This document shows, piece after piece, positions 1-8,872 of a stretch of DNA of 64,000 nucleotides. This DNA is from Hyphomicrobiales bacterium (GTDB lineage Bacteria > Pseudomonadota > Alphaproteobacteria > Rhizobiales > Xanthobacteraceae): assembly GCA_021732215.1 (NCBI GenBank), contig JAKFVL010000019.1:98877-162876 (forward strand). The letters are read 5' to 3'. Under the pieces are notes generated by a model that worked only from the letters and a program-made list of their open reading frames with translations, was not told the DNA's origin and ran no database searches. The position numbers and the translations under genes are program-made. Within the stretch, counting starts at the first letter, position 1; every line of letters starts with the position of its first letter.

Positions 1-1024
1 TGGCGGGGGCCCGCACGCGAAAAAAGATCAGAACCGCGCAAGCGATCGACAGGCATTGAATGATCAGGGTGTCGGTTACGAAAGACCGCGCCACCTTCAC
101 ATCCGCGTCGGAGGACGTCTCGTCTATAGATCGAAGCGCTCTCTTTCCGGAAGCGAATGGCAAAGCTGCCAACCCGAACAAGCCGGCAACCGCTATATAG
201 ATAATTCCGACCAGAATCGAACATGCTACGGCTGTCTCCGCCGGAATGCCGACGAAGGCGAGCGTCGCCGCTGCGCTCAACTCTCGCAATCCGAAACCGG
301 CGAAGCTGATTGGCAAGCTCGTCGCCAGCATGACGATTGCGAGTGCCGATATCAGTTTGATTGATATGCTTGTTGGATCGAGCGCCTCGAATAATATCAG
401 GTAAGCACCGAGGCCTGCTGCGTGACCCAGCATTGTCCACGCGGTGCTGGGTCCGAGCCTGAGCAGGAGGCGCAGTCCAGCCATGCTGCCAGTCAGGGCG
501 TGCTTGCGAAGCGCGATCAAGGCGACGGAAATAGTGACAACGACAATGCCAAAGCCGGCGGCGACCAGATCGCCGATGCCCTGGTTGAAGTCGATGGCCA
601 ATCCGCTGAAAAGAATCCACGCCCCGACCAGGCTAAAAATAAGGAGAATGCCTGCAGCCAGGATTCGCTCGACGTATGTTGCGAGCACGGAAATACCGAA
701 GGGTATTCCTGAGGCTTGCAAAACGATAGCGCGAGACAAGCTCTGCCCGAAAACGTTGAAGGCGAGCGTCGTCAAATTCCCCGCAGCGAATGCCAGGAAA
801 AGAGGGCGCCAACCGACAGAAAAATGGAACGCTTTCAGCATGCTTCCCGACCGCGCCCACGCAAAAAGGTTGGCCAGAATGGCCAAGATCGTGACCTGGA
901 AGAGAGCTGCGGGTGTGATTTTGGGAAGTAGATTCAGGACGTCTTTGACGTCGACTATCCAGAAAATTCCAATCAGATAAACGAGGGTGAGGGACCCAAC
1001 GATCCACCGTTTCTTCGGTCCCAA
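1..1024 (-). CDS. Multi-membrane flippase-like protein (LPG synthase TM / UPF0104-like), C-terminus outside window
   Basis: Reading the minus strand from a TTG at 1024 gives an open frame of about 341 codons that leaves the window at position 1, so the C-terminus is missing. AGGGG lies about six bases before the TTG. The translation is strongly hydrophobic, with repeated membrane segments (for example SLTLVYLIGIFWIV near the start and LVGAWILFSGLAI further on), a short basic N-terminus (PKKRW) and the pattern FGQSLSRAIVL. This resembles the lysylphosphatidylglycerol synthetase membrane region, also called flippase-like or UPF0104 proteins, which often act in envelope lipid or polysaccharide export. 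No catalytic domain is visible, so the substrate is unknown. The family assignment is inferred from the hydrophobic pattern only. Confidence 0.6.
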   Translation of the reverse strand, partial: MGPKKRWIVGSLTLVYLIGIFWIVDVKDVLNLLPKITPAALFQVTILAILANLFAWARSGSMLKAFHFSVGWRPLFLAFAAGNLTTLAFNVFGQSLSRAIVLQASGIPFGISVLATYVERILAAGILLIFSLVGAWILFSGLAIDFNQGIGDLVAAGFGIVVVTISVALIALRKHALTGSMAGLRLLLRLGPSTAWTMLGHAAGLGAYLILFEALDPTSISIKLISALAIVMLATSLPISFAGFGLRELSAAATLAFVGIPAETAVACSILVGIIYIAVAGLFGLAALPFASGKRALRSIDETSSDADVKVARSFVTDTLIIQCLSIACAVLIFFRVRAPA

Positions 1025-1217
1025 GAGACACCCCTGTACGGTGTAATCGATGTAAAATACTCGTTCTAATATAACTCCTTACAGCGGGGGCCGCTGGGGT
1101 GCGAGCTTATAATTGGTTTTGCCAGCGGTTATTTGACTCATGTCCGCAGGCCTGGTTGTCCAAGTTGCTGCAGAGGTGAATTCGGCGTCGTGGAACTGGG
1201 CCGTAGGTTCCGGTCGA

Positions 1218-1292
1218 TGGTGGGCGCACAAGGGATCGAACCTTGGACCTCTCCCGTGTGAAGGGAACGCTCTCCCGCTGAGCTATGCGCCC
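1218..1292 (-). tRNA. tRNA-Val (anticodon CAC)
   Basis: The minus strand folds as a complete tRNA. The acceptor arm GGGCGCA pairs with TGCGCCC, the D arm is GCTCAGCGGGAGAGC, the anticodon loop TTCACAC sits on a five-pair stem, and the T loop is TTCGATC. The 3' CCA is encoded (1218-1220). The anticodon reads CAC, specifying valine (GUG codons). Confidence 0.95.
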
Positions 1293-1431
1293 GCCGCGAT
1301 CGACGCAAAAAACGAGATGCGGCCAAGTATATAGGCCGATCTGCTGTCGTGGCGAATGGGTGCGGATTTACGGAATAGGAGGCGTGAGGTCAAGCGGACC
1401 GCCGGTCGCAAAACCGGCGTGACGCCTGCTT

Positions 1432-2694
1432 TCAGGTGCTCTGGCGCGCGCGCGAAGCGTGCGATTGCAAGGCGCGGATACGCTCGGCCAGCGTCCCGCT
1501 GACCGCGGCGGTACCGTGGGTGCTGGTGCCATTGACCGGAGCGATCTTCGGCGCTTCCGGCTCGGCGGCGAGGATCGCCTCGATCGGCGAGTTCGGCCCT
1601 TCGAGCTGGGATGCGAGCTTCGCTACCTCGGCCGCGATATCGTTGATGCGCTCGCGCAGCAATGCGTTTTCCATGCGCTCGGTCGCCCATGAATTTTCCG
1701 CCTGGCTCTGCATCGCCTGCACTTCGCGCTGCGCGGCTGCGCGTTCGTCGCGCGCGATCCGCAGTTGCTCCTCGACCGCGGTTTTCTCGGCGCGCATCTT
1801 GTCGAACCCGGCATTGCCGGAAACCGCCGCGATGTCGGCGCGCAGCTTGTTTTCGGTGTGCTTGGCCGCATCGATCTGCTGCCTGAGCAGGTTGTTCTCG
1901 TATTCGCGCTCGGCCAGCAGCTTGCCTTGCGTGGCGAGGCGATTTTCCAGGTCGGCGACGCGGTTGCCGAGCATTTCGGCTTCCTTGACCTGAAGCACGA
2001 GTTGCCGGTCGAGTTCGCCGACCCGCTGGTTCAGTGTATCGACGCGGCCCCGCGCGTCGGTCAGTTCGCGGCTCGCGGCGTCGGATTGCGCGCGATGCTC
2101 CTCGAGCTTGAGGCGCGAGTCGCCGAATTCCTTCTCCGCCTGGCTGACGCGATTCTGCAGGGCGTCGATCTGCACGCGCACGGCGACAAGCTCGACCTGC
2201 CGGCTGTCGGCGAGCACGGAGCGCTCTGACAGACTGCCGGAGAGTTTTTCGAGTTCGCCCTGCTTGTCGGTGAGCGCCTGTTCGGCGGATCGCAGCGACT
2301 GCGTCTTGGCGGAGAATTCCTCTTCCGTCGCGCGAAGCTGATCCTTCAGCGCCTTCTCGCGCGCTTCGAGCGCGAAGATCGCGGCGTTCTTCTCGCCGAG
2401 TTCAAACTTGAGACGATTGATCGCGTCGGACTTCTTGCCGAGTTCGGCGAGCTGACTCGTGGTCTTACCCTTGAGCTGCTCGACGCTCATCTCGAGCCGG
2501 CGCGCCGACATCGCGAATTCGGCGCGGAGCTGATCCTTGTCGGCCTGGATTTCCGCCATCGACAGCGGCGTCGCAGCCTCGAGCCGCTTGGTGGTGAGCC
2601 GCACCGCGCGATTATGCACCAGCGGCATGGTCATCAGACCAAACAGCATCGAAATCAGAAAACCGATCGCCAGATACATGATCGGCTCGACCAT
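1432..2694 (-). CDS. Membrane-anchored coiled-coil protein of unknown function
   Basis: The 420-residue product has one N-terminal membrane segment (about residues 5-25, MYLAIGFLISMLFGLMTM). A long, almost uninterrupted heptad-rich region follows, from about 45 to 370, full of Leu, Glu, Gln and Arg and repeatedly of the type LEEHRAQ or LENRLA. The C-terminal ~50 residues are Ala/Pro-rich and probably disordered. This architecture fits an inner-membrane protein with a long cytoplasmic coiled coil, perhaps a scaffold. No enzymatic motif is visible and I do not recognise a named family. GGGAG precedes the ATG. The two hairpin elements at 2726-2893 lie immediately upstream. Confidence 0.8.
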   Translation of the reverse strand: MVEPIMYLAIGFLISMLFGLMTMPLVHNRAVRLTTKRLEAATPLSMAEIQADKDQLRAEFAMSARRLEMSVEQLKGKTTSQLAELGKKSDAINRLKFELGEKNAAIFALEAREKALKDQLRATEEEFSAKTQSLRSAEQALTDKQGELEKLSGSLSERSVLADSRQVELVAVRVQIDALQNRVSQAEKEFGDSRLKLEEHRAQSDAASRELTDARGRVDTLNQRVGELDRQLVLQVKEAEMLGNRVADLENRLATQGKLLAEREYENNLLRQQIDAAKHTENKLRADIAAVSGNAGFDKMRAEKTAVEEQLRIARDERAAAQREVQAMQSQAENSWATERMENALLRERINDIAAEVAKLASQLEGPNSPIEAILAAEPEAPKIAPVNGTSTHGTAAVSGTLAERIRALQSHASRARQST

Positions 2695-2725
2695 CGCCGT
2701 TAACTCCCGCGACCAAATACGCCGT

Positions 2726-2801
2726 CTAGTGGTCCGTTTCTAACATTCGCATCCCGTTTCAGCAGCCGTCTTTGCGAATGTTAGAAACAAAGGACCACTG
2801 G
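2726..2801. repeat. Palindromic element A (TCTAACATTCGC type)
   Basis: A 76-bp inverted repeat. The perfect 15-bp inner arms are at 2736-2750 (GTTTCTAACATTCGC) and 2774-2788. The outer arms CTAGTGGTCC and GGACCACTGG are nearly perfect complements. It shares the core ACATTCGC...GCGAATGT with elements B, C and D, but its outer arms are its own. Confidence 0.85.
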
Positions 2802-2814
2802 CAAATATAGGTAT

Positions 2815-2893
2815 CTAGTGGAGTTTAGGATTTGACATTCGCTTTGCGAGCCCGTGGTCAGGTAGGTCGCGAATGTCAAATCCACTCCACTAG
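2815..2893. repeat. Palindromic element B (TTTGACATTCGC type)
   Basis: A 79-bp inverted repeat 13 bp from element A. The inner arms are at 2828-2842 (GGATTTGACATTCGC) and 2869-2883. The outer arms CTAGTGGAG (2815-2823) and CTCCACTAG (2885-2893) are perfect complements. Elements A and B together fill most of the gene-free stretch 2695-2997. Confidence 0.85.
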
Positions 2894-2997
2894 CCATCCT
2901 GCCATGGACGGCAGGGAAAAGGCCAGCAAGACAGTATGTTAACGTGAATATGCCGATTTGAGGATCGGCCGCGGACGGCAAGCTGCCCGAAATCCGG

Positions 2998-3567
2998 TCA
3001 GAACGGATTCCAGGTCGCGTTCGGCGTAAACTTGAGGTAGCCGATATTGGCGCCAAGCCTCAAACCCACGCCGGCGCGAATGGGAACCAGCACCACGTTG
3101 TTGGCCGTGAGCGCGGTCATGCCGAAGCCACCGATGAAGTAGGCCGAACCGTTGATGCCGGCAAACCGCTGATAGATCGCGCTGGTGGCAGGCAGATTGT
3201 AGACCAGAACCATCGTCCTTGCGCCGTCGCCGCCCCAGTCGAAACCGACCGACGGACCCTGCCAGTAGACTTTCAGGTCGCCTGCATTCTTGGTGTAGAG
3301 CGTGCCCTCGCCGAAACGAAGCCCGGCGACGAATGCGCCGCTGCCTTCCTCGCCCAGCACATAGCCGTTCGGCAGGCCGAACTGGCTCACCGCTCGCTCC
3401 ACCACCGAGGCGAGGCCGCGCGAGACATTGCCGAAGAACTTTCCTCCGGTCGCGACCAGCTCATCGGGGGAAAACGTGCTCCGTTCCGATTGCTGCGCCG
3501 ATGCAGGCCATATCATCAGTATCGTGGCGGTCATCGCCGCCGCGGCTAGCCGCGTCACGAATGTCAT
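2998..3567 (-). CDS. eipA: EipA-family (DUF1134) periplasmic envelope protein
   Basis: The 189-residue product starts at the ATG at 3567, which has AAGGGGA about seven bases upstream; a longer reading to 3597 lacks such a site. A signal peptide is visible (MTFVTRLAAAAMTATILMIW, cleavage near ASA-QQ). The body matches DUF1134, with alternating beta-strand and Gly patterns such as GSGAFVAGLRFGEGTLY, VYWQGPSVGFDWGGDG and YFIGGFGMTAL. EipA is known in Brucella and Caulobacter as a secreted soluble protein needed for cell-envelope integrity. Length and order match the family. The gene is monocistronic and divergent from the YHS gene. Confidence 0.85.
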   Translation of the reverse strand: MTFVTRLAAAAMTATILMIWPASAQQSERSTFSPDELVATGGKFFGNVSRGLASVVERAVSQFGLPNGYVLGEEGSGAFVAGLRFGEGTLYTKNAGDLKVYWQGPSVGFDWGGDGARTMVLVYNLPATSAIYQRFAGINGSAYFIGGFGMTALTANNVVLVPIRAGVGLRLGANIGYLKFTPNATWNPF

Positions 3568-3710
3568 CAACCCATCCCCTTGGCATGCCATCAGCAATTT
3601 GATGCTCGCCGCTTAACCGGTTGCTGACGCGCGAACGGTAGGCTTCGCCAGACATCGACCGGTTCCGGAACCGTGTCCCCGATTCCTGACCCTTTATATC
3701 GTGAGGAACT

Positions 3711-4208
3711 ATGACGGCACAGCGGCAGTATCGGACCCGGAGAATGGCGATTGCCGTGCCTCTCTTTGGCCTTTGCGCCCTGATTGCGCCGTTTTCGGTG
3801 GCTTCCGCCATGACCGAGCGGGTGGTGGTGGATCGCCATACCGGTCTGGCGATCGGCGGGATCGACCCCGTTTCCTATTTTACGCAAGCCGAGGCGGTGA
3901 AGGGTCTGGCTGACTTCGAGGCCGTATCGGACGGTGCAATCTGGCGCTTTGCCAGGGAGAGCAACCGGGCGTTCTTCCTAGCCAACCCGGATGTCTATGG
4001 TCCCCGTTTTGGCGGCTACGATCCGGTCGGCATCGCCAACGGCAAGGCTGTGGCGGGCAGCGGGCAAATCTGGGCGATCCACGACCAGCGCCTTTATCTG
4101 TTCGATGGCGAGGACACCCGCGCGGCGTTCGTCGCCGACCCCCGGCGTCTCGTCAAGGAAGCCGAACAGCGCTGGATCGCGCTGAGCGAAACCCTGGCGC
4201 TGGACTGA
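3711..4208 (+). CDS. Exported YHS-domain protein
   Basis: The 165-residue product has an N-terminal signal peptide (basic RRM, then the hydrophobic AIAVPLFGLCALIAPFSVASA). The YHS fold follows: GLAIGGIDPVSYFT near residue 45, then the pattern F-x(n)-NPDVYGPRFGGYDPVGIANG, and DQRLYLFDGEDTR near residue 130. YHS domains are small, often metal-associated modules. Here the usual metal-binding Cys is replaced in the 'GGIDPVSYF' type seen in alphaproteobacterial periplasmic members. GAGGAACT precedes the ATG. Its substrate or partner is not evident. Confidence 0.75.
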   Translation: MTAQRQYRTRRMAIAVPLFGLCALIAPFSVASAMTERVVVDRHTGLAIGGIDPVSYFTQAEAVKGLADFEAVSDGAIWRFARESNRAFFLANPDVYGPRFGGYDPVGIANGKAVAGSGQIWAIHDQRLYLFDGEDTRAAFVADPRRLVKEAEQRWIALSETLALD

Positions 4209-4213
4209 GAGGC

Positions 4214-4300
4214 CGTCATTGCGAGGAGCGCTTTGCGCGACGAAGCAATCCAGGGTCACAATCCGGGAGCATGGATTGCTTCGCTTCGCTCGCAATGACG
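4214..4300. repeat. Interspersed palindromic repeat (CGTCATTGCGAG type)
   Basis: An 87-bp imperfect inverted repeat whose ends CGTCATTGCGAG and CTCGCAATGACG are complementary. Internal GAAGCAATCCA and TGGATTGCTTC also pair. It sits exactly between two convergent genes, so it may also serve as a bidirectional transcription stop. Repeats of this type are common between genes in many Proteobacteria. Confidence 0.75.
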
Positions 4301-5140
4301 CTAGCGGATAGCAACCGACGGATCGCCCCAGGCTATAAATTCGGGGACGATGAAGCTGTCGCTGCGTGTGCCGAAGCGCAACGGTGCGCCCCGGCTGTCG
4401 GTGATCTTGCCGCCGGCCGCCGTCACCACCGCATGTCCCGCCGCCACGTCCCACTCCGATGTCGGCGACAGGCGCGGGTAGATGTCCGCGCCGCCTTCGG
4501 CCACACGGCAGAACTTGACCGCCGATCCGAGGATTTGCCGCACGGCTCCGGGCTTCGCCGCGATAAAGGCTTCCGTGCGGGGGTCGCCATGGGACCGGCT
4601 GACCGTGACGATCCAGGGACTTCCCTGACCCGGTGTTCGGCGCGTGCGGATCGGCTGGGCCGCCCGCGCGCTCGCATCCTTTGTCACCAGAAGACGTTCG
4701 GCTCCGTGTCCGACAAGCCCGCGCCATATCAGTCCGAGAGCGGGTGCGCCGACGATGCCGAGCAGCGGTTCTCCGTCCGTAACCAGCGCGAGGTTGACGG
4801 TGTACTCGTTGCGTCTGGCGACGAATTCCTGCGTTCCGTCGAGCGGATCGATCAGAAAGAAGCTGCCGCGATAGGGTGCCGCCGCAAGGTGCGTGCGTTC
4901 TTCGGAGAGCGTGGGAATGCCGGGCGCAATCTGCGCGAGGCCTTCCGCGATGATGCGATCGGCCGCGAGGTCGGCTTCAGTGACCGGCGAGCCGTCGGAC
5001 TTGCCCTCCACAGCCATGGTGTTCCGGTCGATCCTGAGAATGGCGGCTCCCGCTTGCGCCACCAGGTCGGTCAGCGGCTCCATCAGTCCGGCGGCGATCT
5101 CGCGATCCACCGCTGTGACGGATGCTGGCAAGGGGGTCAT
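4301..5140 (-). CDS. cysQ: 3'(2'),5'-bisphosphate nucleotidase
   Basis: The 279-residue product belongs to the Mg2+-dependent inositol-monophosphatase superfamily. The CysQ signature is present: SPVTEADLAAD near residue 50, SEE near 79 (metal-binding Glu), IDPLDGTQEF near 97 (the DPxDGT metal site) and SEWDVAAGHAV near 228. CysQ hydrolyses 3'-phosphoadenosine 5'-phosphate, a by-product of sulfate assimilation, to AMP. Length is normal for the family and all metal ligands are present. The stop abuts the 4214-4300 repeat. Confidence 0.9.
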   Translation of the reverse strand: MTPLPASVTAVDREIAAGLMEPLTDLVAQAGAAILRIDRNTMAVEGKSDGSPVTEADLAADRIIAEGLAQIAPGIPTLSEERTHLAAAPYRGSFFLIDPLDGTQEFVARRNEYTVNLALVTDGEPLLGIVGAPALGLIWRGLVGHGAERLLVTKDASARAAQPIRTRRTPGQGSPWIVTVSRSHGDPRTEAFIAAKPGAVRQILGSAVKFCRVAEGGADIYPRLSPTSEWDVAAGHAVVTAAGGKITDSRGAPLRFGTRSDSFIVPEFIAWGDPSVAIR

Positions 5141-5347
5141 CGATCGATCTCATGCATGTTCACCGGGGCCATCGGGCATGGCTGATGAGGTGGCAGCCGC
5201 CGGTCCGGCAGTGTATCAAGCCTTGAACCATGCGTGATTCGTTGCGTGTTCGGCGGGATTTGTGAGCGTATCCAGTCCCCAACATACCCCTGACATGCCC
5301 ATCGGGTCCAACGGGTCGAAATCAGGATCAAGTGCAGGATCAACTGA

Positions 5348-5995
5348 ATGTCTGACGCGCCCGCTTCCGGCTCCGCCCCTGATGCGCTTGAACTCGCGGC
5401 CTTGCTCTGCTCGCGAGTCTGTCACGACCTCATCAGCCCGGTCGGCGCCATCGTCAATGGCCTTGAGGTTCTGGACGACAATCCAAAGCCCGAGGATCGC
5501 GAATTTGCGCTGGACCTGATCCGCAAGAGCGCCAGGACGGCATCGGCCCGCCTCCAGTTTTGCCGCCTGGCCTTCGGTGCGGCGGGCTCTGCCGGCGCCC
5601 AGATCGATACCGGCGATGCCGAGAACATGGCGCGAGGCTTCCTCGAGGACGGCAAGACAGTCCTGACCTGGACGCTGCCGCGAGCCTTCCAGCCGAAAAA
5701 CCGGGTCAAGCTGCTGCTCAACATGCTGGTGATCGCCCAGCAGACCGTTCCGCGCGGGGGCACCCTGACGGCCGAACTGCTCGGAGCCGGCGAGACCGCC
5801 GGGTTCAGGATTCGGGCGGCAGGCCACAACGCGCGCCTTCCGCAGAATATTTCCGACATTCTGAGCGGGGCTCACGCCGGGTCAGTGGATGCCCATGCGG
5901 TTCAGCCCTATTACACACGGCTGCTCGGGACGGCCTGCGGGCTGAAAGTGGCGCTTGCGGCCGATGGCGACGCCATCGTGATCTCGGCGACCTGA
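5348..5995 (+). CDS. chpT: Histidine phosphotransferase ChpT
   Basis: The 215-residue product has the ChpT layout. An N-terminal helical hairpin carries the phosphorylated His in SRVCHDLISPVGAI (about residue 26), and a C-terminal degenerate Bergerat ATPase-like fold follows (KLLLNMLVIAQQTVPRGG), which does not bind ATP in ChpT. ChpT passes phosphate from the CckA kinase to CtrA and CpdR and so controls the cell cycle and motility. The CtrA gene is in the same window (24,116). chpT is directly upstream of the che cluster on the same strand. Confidence 0.88.
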   Translation: MSDAPASGSAPDALELAALLCSRVCHDLISPVGAIVNGLEVLDDNPKPEDREFALDLIRKSARTASARLQFCRLAFGAAGSAGAQIDTGDAENMARGFLEDGKTVLTWTLPRAFQPKNRVKLLLNMLVIAQQTVPRGGTLTAELLGAGETAGFRIRAAGHNARLPQNISDILSGAHAGSVDAHAVQPYYTRLLGTACGLKVALAADGDAIVISAT

Positions 5996-6010
5996 GCTGA
6001 CCGGACATCC

Positions 6011-6025
6011 TTAACGATTGGTAAA
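6011..6025. promoter_or_regulatory. Candidate CtrA site upstream of cheA
   Basis: TTAA (6011-6014), seven bases, then TAAA (6022-6025), a one-mismatch version of the CtrA box TTAA-N7-TTAA. It lies about 120 bp before the cheA start. Control of the che operon by CtrA is an inference from this match. Confidence 0.45.
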
Positions 6026-6146
6026 TGCGCGCCGTAGCGGACGGTTCGCGTTTACGATCCGCTCACCAAATATAAACGCTTTCCATAGAAGCTGACTTCG
6101 CTTCCGAACGTGTGATTTCTCGCACCGGATCTTGAAGGCTGGTTCC

Positions 6147-8861
6147 ATGGACGATCTTTTGCGGGAATTCCTCACCGAGACCAACGAAAGTCTCGATGTC
6201 GTTGACAACCAGCTGGTCAAATTCGAGCAAGACCCCAACAACGCCAAGATTCTCGACAACATTTTCCGCCTCGTTCACACCATCAAGGGGACGTGCGGAT
6301 TCCTCGGCTTGCCGCGCCTCGAAGCGCTGGCGCACGCCGCCGAAACCTTGATGGGTAAATTCCGCGATGGCATGCCGGTCACTGGCCAGGCCGTGACGCT
6401 GATTCTCACCACGATCGACCGGCTCAAGGACATTCTCGGCCAGCTCGAGGCCAACCAGGCCGAGCCCGAAGGCACCGACGAAGACCTGATCGATTTGCTG
6501 CATCACATGGCGGAGCATGGCGCGGAAATTCCCGCCGACGAAGCTCCGATCGCCGCCGCCGCGCCGGAAGAAAAGCCAGCGGCCGCTGCAAGTGCCGATA
6601 CGACCAGCGGCTCGCTCGTCGTGCAGACGCTGGAACGTGCGTTGCGCCCCGGTGAAGTCTCGCTGGACGATCTGGAGAAGGCTTTCCGCGAAACTGAAAC
6701 CGAAGCGGCGCCGGCACCGAAGCCGGTTGTCGCGACGCCGGCTCCGGCTGCCGCCATTGCCAAACCTGCACCGCGCAAGACGGCCGTCGAGATCGAGGCG
6801 GTCAACGAGAGCGACAAGGTTGCCAACCAGTCGATCCGCGTCAATGTCGATACGCTCGAACACCTGATGACGATGGTTTCCGAACTGGTGCTGACCCGCA
6901 ACCAGTTGCTCGAGATCGGCCGCCGTCACGAGGACTCCGATTTCAAGGTGCCGCTGCAGCGGCTCTCGAACGTCACTGCCGAGTTGCAGGAAGGCGTCAT
7001 GAAGACGCGCATGCAGCCGATCGGCAACGCCTGGCAGAAGCTGCCGCGCATCGTGCGCGATCTCGCAGGCGAACTCGGCAAGCAGATCGATCTCGAGATG
7101 CACGGCGCCGACACCGAGCTCGACCGCCAGGTGCTCGACCTGATCAAGGATCCGCTGACCCACATGGTCCGCAACTCTGCAGACCATGGTCTTGAGCGCC
7201 CCGATGAGCGCGCCAAGGCCGGCAAGCCCGAGCAGGGCACGATTCGCCTCTCCGCCTATCACGAAGGCGGCCACATCATCATCTGCATCGCCGACAATGG
7301 CCGCGGTCTGAACACCGAACGGATCAAGGCCAAGGCTGTCTCGAACGGGCTCGCCACCGAGTCAGAGATCGAGAAGATGACCGAGGCGCAGATTCACAAG
7401 TTCATCTTCGCGCCCGGCTTCTCGACCGCGGCTGCGGTGACCAGCGTGTCCGGCCGCGGCGTCGGCATGGACGTGGTGCGCACCAATATCGACCAGATCG
7501 GCGGCACCATCGACATCAAGTCGGTGGCCGGCGAGGGATCGAGCGTCACCATCAAGATTCCGCTGACACTGGCGATCGTCTCGGCGCTGATCGTCGAGGC
7601 CGCGGGCGACCGCTTCGCGATTCCGCAGCTGTCCGTCGTCGAACTGGTCCGCGCCCGCGCCAATTCCGAGTACCGCATCGAGCGCATCAAGGACACGCCG
7701 GTGCTGCGGTTGCGCAACAAGCTGCTGCCGCTGATGCATCTGAAGAAGCTGCTCAGGATCGACGACGGCTCGTCCGCCGATCCGGAAAACGGTTTCATCG
7801 TCGTGACGCAGGTCGGCAGCCAGACCTTCGGCATCGTCGTCGACGGCGTCTTCCACACCGAGGAAATCGTCGTCAAGCCGATGTCGACCAAGCTGCGCCA
7901 TATCGGCATGTTCTCGGGCAACACGATTCTCGGCGACGGCGCCGTCATCATGATCGTCGATCCGAACGGCATCGCGCAGGCGCTCGGCACCTCGGTCGGC
8001 TCGCAGCACGAGATCAACGAAGAGAACGCCGCGATGCGCGCGAGTTCCGCCGATCAGCTCACTTCAATGCTGGTGTTCCGCGCCGGCTCGATGCAGCCCA
8101 AGGCGGTGCCGCTGGCGCTGATCACGCGGCTCGAGGAAATCGCCGCCAACAAGATCGAGCAGTCGAACGGCCGTCACATGGTTCAGTACCGCGACCAGCT
8201 CATGCCGCTGGTGCAGATGGACGGCGTTTCCGTGCGCTCCGAAGGGTCGCAGCCGATTCTGGTGTTCGCCGACGACGGACGCTCGATGGGTCTCGTGGTC
8301 GACGAGATCATCGACATCGTCGAGGAGCGCCTCAACATCGAAGTCGCGGGTGGCAGCGATGGCATCCTCGGTTCGGCCGTGGTCAAGGGCCAGGCCACCG
8401 AAGTCATCGACGTCGGACATTTCCTGCCGATGGCGTTTGCCGACTGGTTCAGCCGCAAGGAAATGCGCCCGTCGGCGACCGCGCAGTCGGTGCTGCTGGT
8501 GGACGACTCGGCCTTCTTCCGCAACATGCTTGCGCCGGTGCTCAAGGCGGCCGGCTACCGCGTGTCGGTTGCGGCCAATGCCAATGAAGGTCTCGGCGCG
8601 CTGCGCTCGGGCCAGCGGTTCGACGCGGTGCTGACCGATATCGAGATGCCCGACATGAACGGCTTCGAGTTTGCCGAAACCATCCGCGCCGACCAGCGAC
8701 TGGGTGGAATGCCGATCATCGCGCTGTCGTCGCTGATCTCGCCCGCAGCCGTCGAGCGCGGCCGGCAGGCCGGCTTCCACGATTACGTCGCCAAGTTCGA
8801 CCGCCCCGGCCTGATCGCGGCGCTGAAGGAACAAACCGCTGAAGTCAGCCGTGCGGCATGA
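6147..8861 (+). CDS. cheA: Chemotaxis histidine kinase CheA with C-terminal receiver domain
   Basis: The ATG at 6147 has GAAGG eight bases upstream and gives 904 residues; an upstream TTG at 6132 is less likely. Domains in order: Hpt (residues 1-105, phosphorylated His44 in VHTIKGTCGF), an Ala/Pro-rich linker (~150-220), the dimerisation helix (VDTLEHLMTMVSELVLTRNQ), a HATPase domain (N box HMVRNSADHG, GRGVGMDVV), a CheW-like domain (~470-600), a second CheW-like segment (~640-760) and a receiver (VLLVDDSAFFRN, acceptor Asp in VLTDIEMPDMNG). CheA couples chemoreceptors to CheY and CheB. The fused receiver probably acts as a phosphate sink or internal regulator. First gene of cheA-W-Y-B-R. Confidence 0.95.
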   Translation: MDDLLREFLTETNESLDVVDNQLVKFEQDPNNAKILDNIFRLVHTIKGTCGFLGLPRLEALAHAAETLMGKFRDGMPVTGQAVTLILTTIDRLKDILGQLEANQAEPEGTDEDLIDLLHHMAEHGAEIPADEAPIAAAAPEEKPAAAASADTTSGSLVVQTLERALRPGEVSLDDLEKAFRETETEAAPAPKPVVATPAPAAAIAKPAPRKTAVEIEAVNESDKVANQSIRVNVDTLEHLMTMVSELVLTRNQLLEIGRRHEDSDFKVPLQRLSNVTAELQEGVMKTRMQPIGNAWQKLPRIVRDLAGELGKQIDLEMHGADTELDRQVLDLIKDPLTHMVRNSADHGLERPDERAKAGKPEQGTIRLSAYHEGGHIIICIADNGRGLNTERIKAKAVSNGLATESEIEKMTEAQIHKFIFAPGFSTAAAVTSVSGRGVGMDVVRTNIDQIGGTIDIKSVAGEGSSVTIKIPLTLAIVSALIVEAAGDRFAIPQLSVVELVRARANSEYRIERIKDTPVLRLRNKLLPLMHLKKLLRIDDGSSADPENGFIVVTQVGSQTFGIVVDGVFHTEEIVVKPMSTKLRHIGMFSGNTILGDGAVIMIVDPNGIAQALGTSVGSQHEINEENAAMRASSADQLTSMLVFRAGSMQPKAVPLALITRLEEIAANKIEQSNGRHMVQYRDQLMPLVQMDGVSVRSEGSQPILVFADDGRSMGLVVDEIIDIVEERLNIEVAGGSDGILGSAVVKGQATEVIDVGHFLPMAFADWFSRKEMRPSATAQSVLLVDDSAFFRNMLAPVLKAAGYRVSVAANANEGLGALRSGQRFDAVLTDIEMPDMNGFEFAETIRADQRLGGMPIIALSSLISPAAVERGRQAGFHDYVAKFDRPGLIAALKEQTAEVSRAA

Positions 8862-8872
8862 AGGACAGAACG

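Noticed and set aside
6132..6146. TTG start for cheA
   Set aside because: The ATG at 6147 matches the usual CheA N-terminus MDDLL and has a better-spaced ribosome site.
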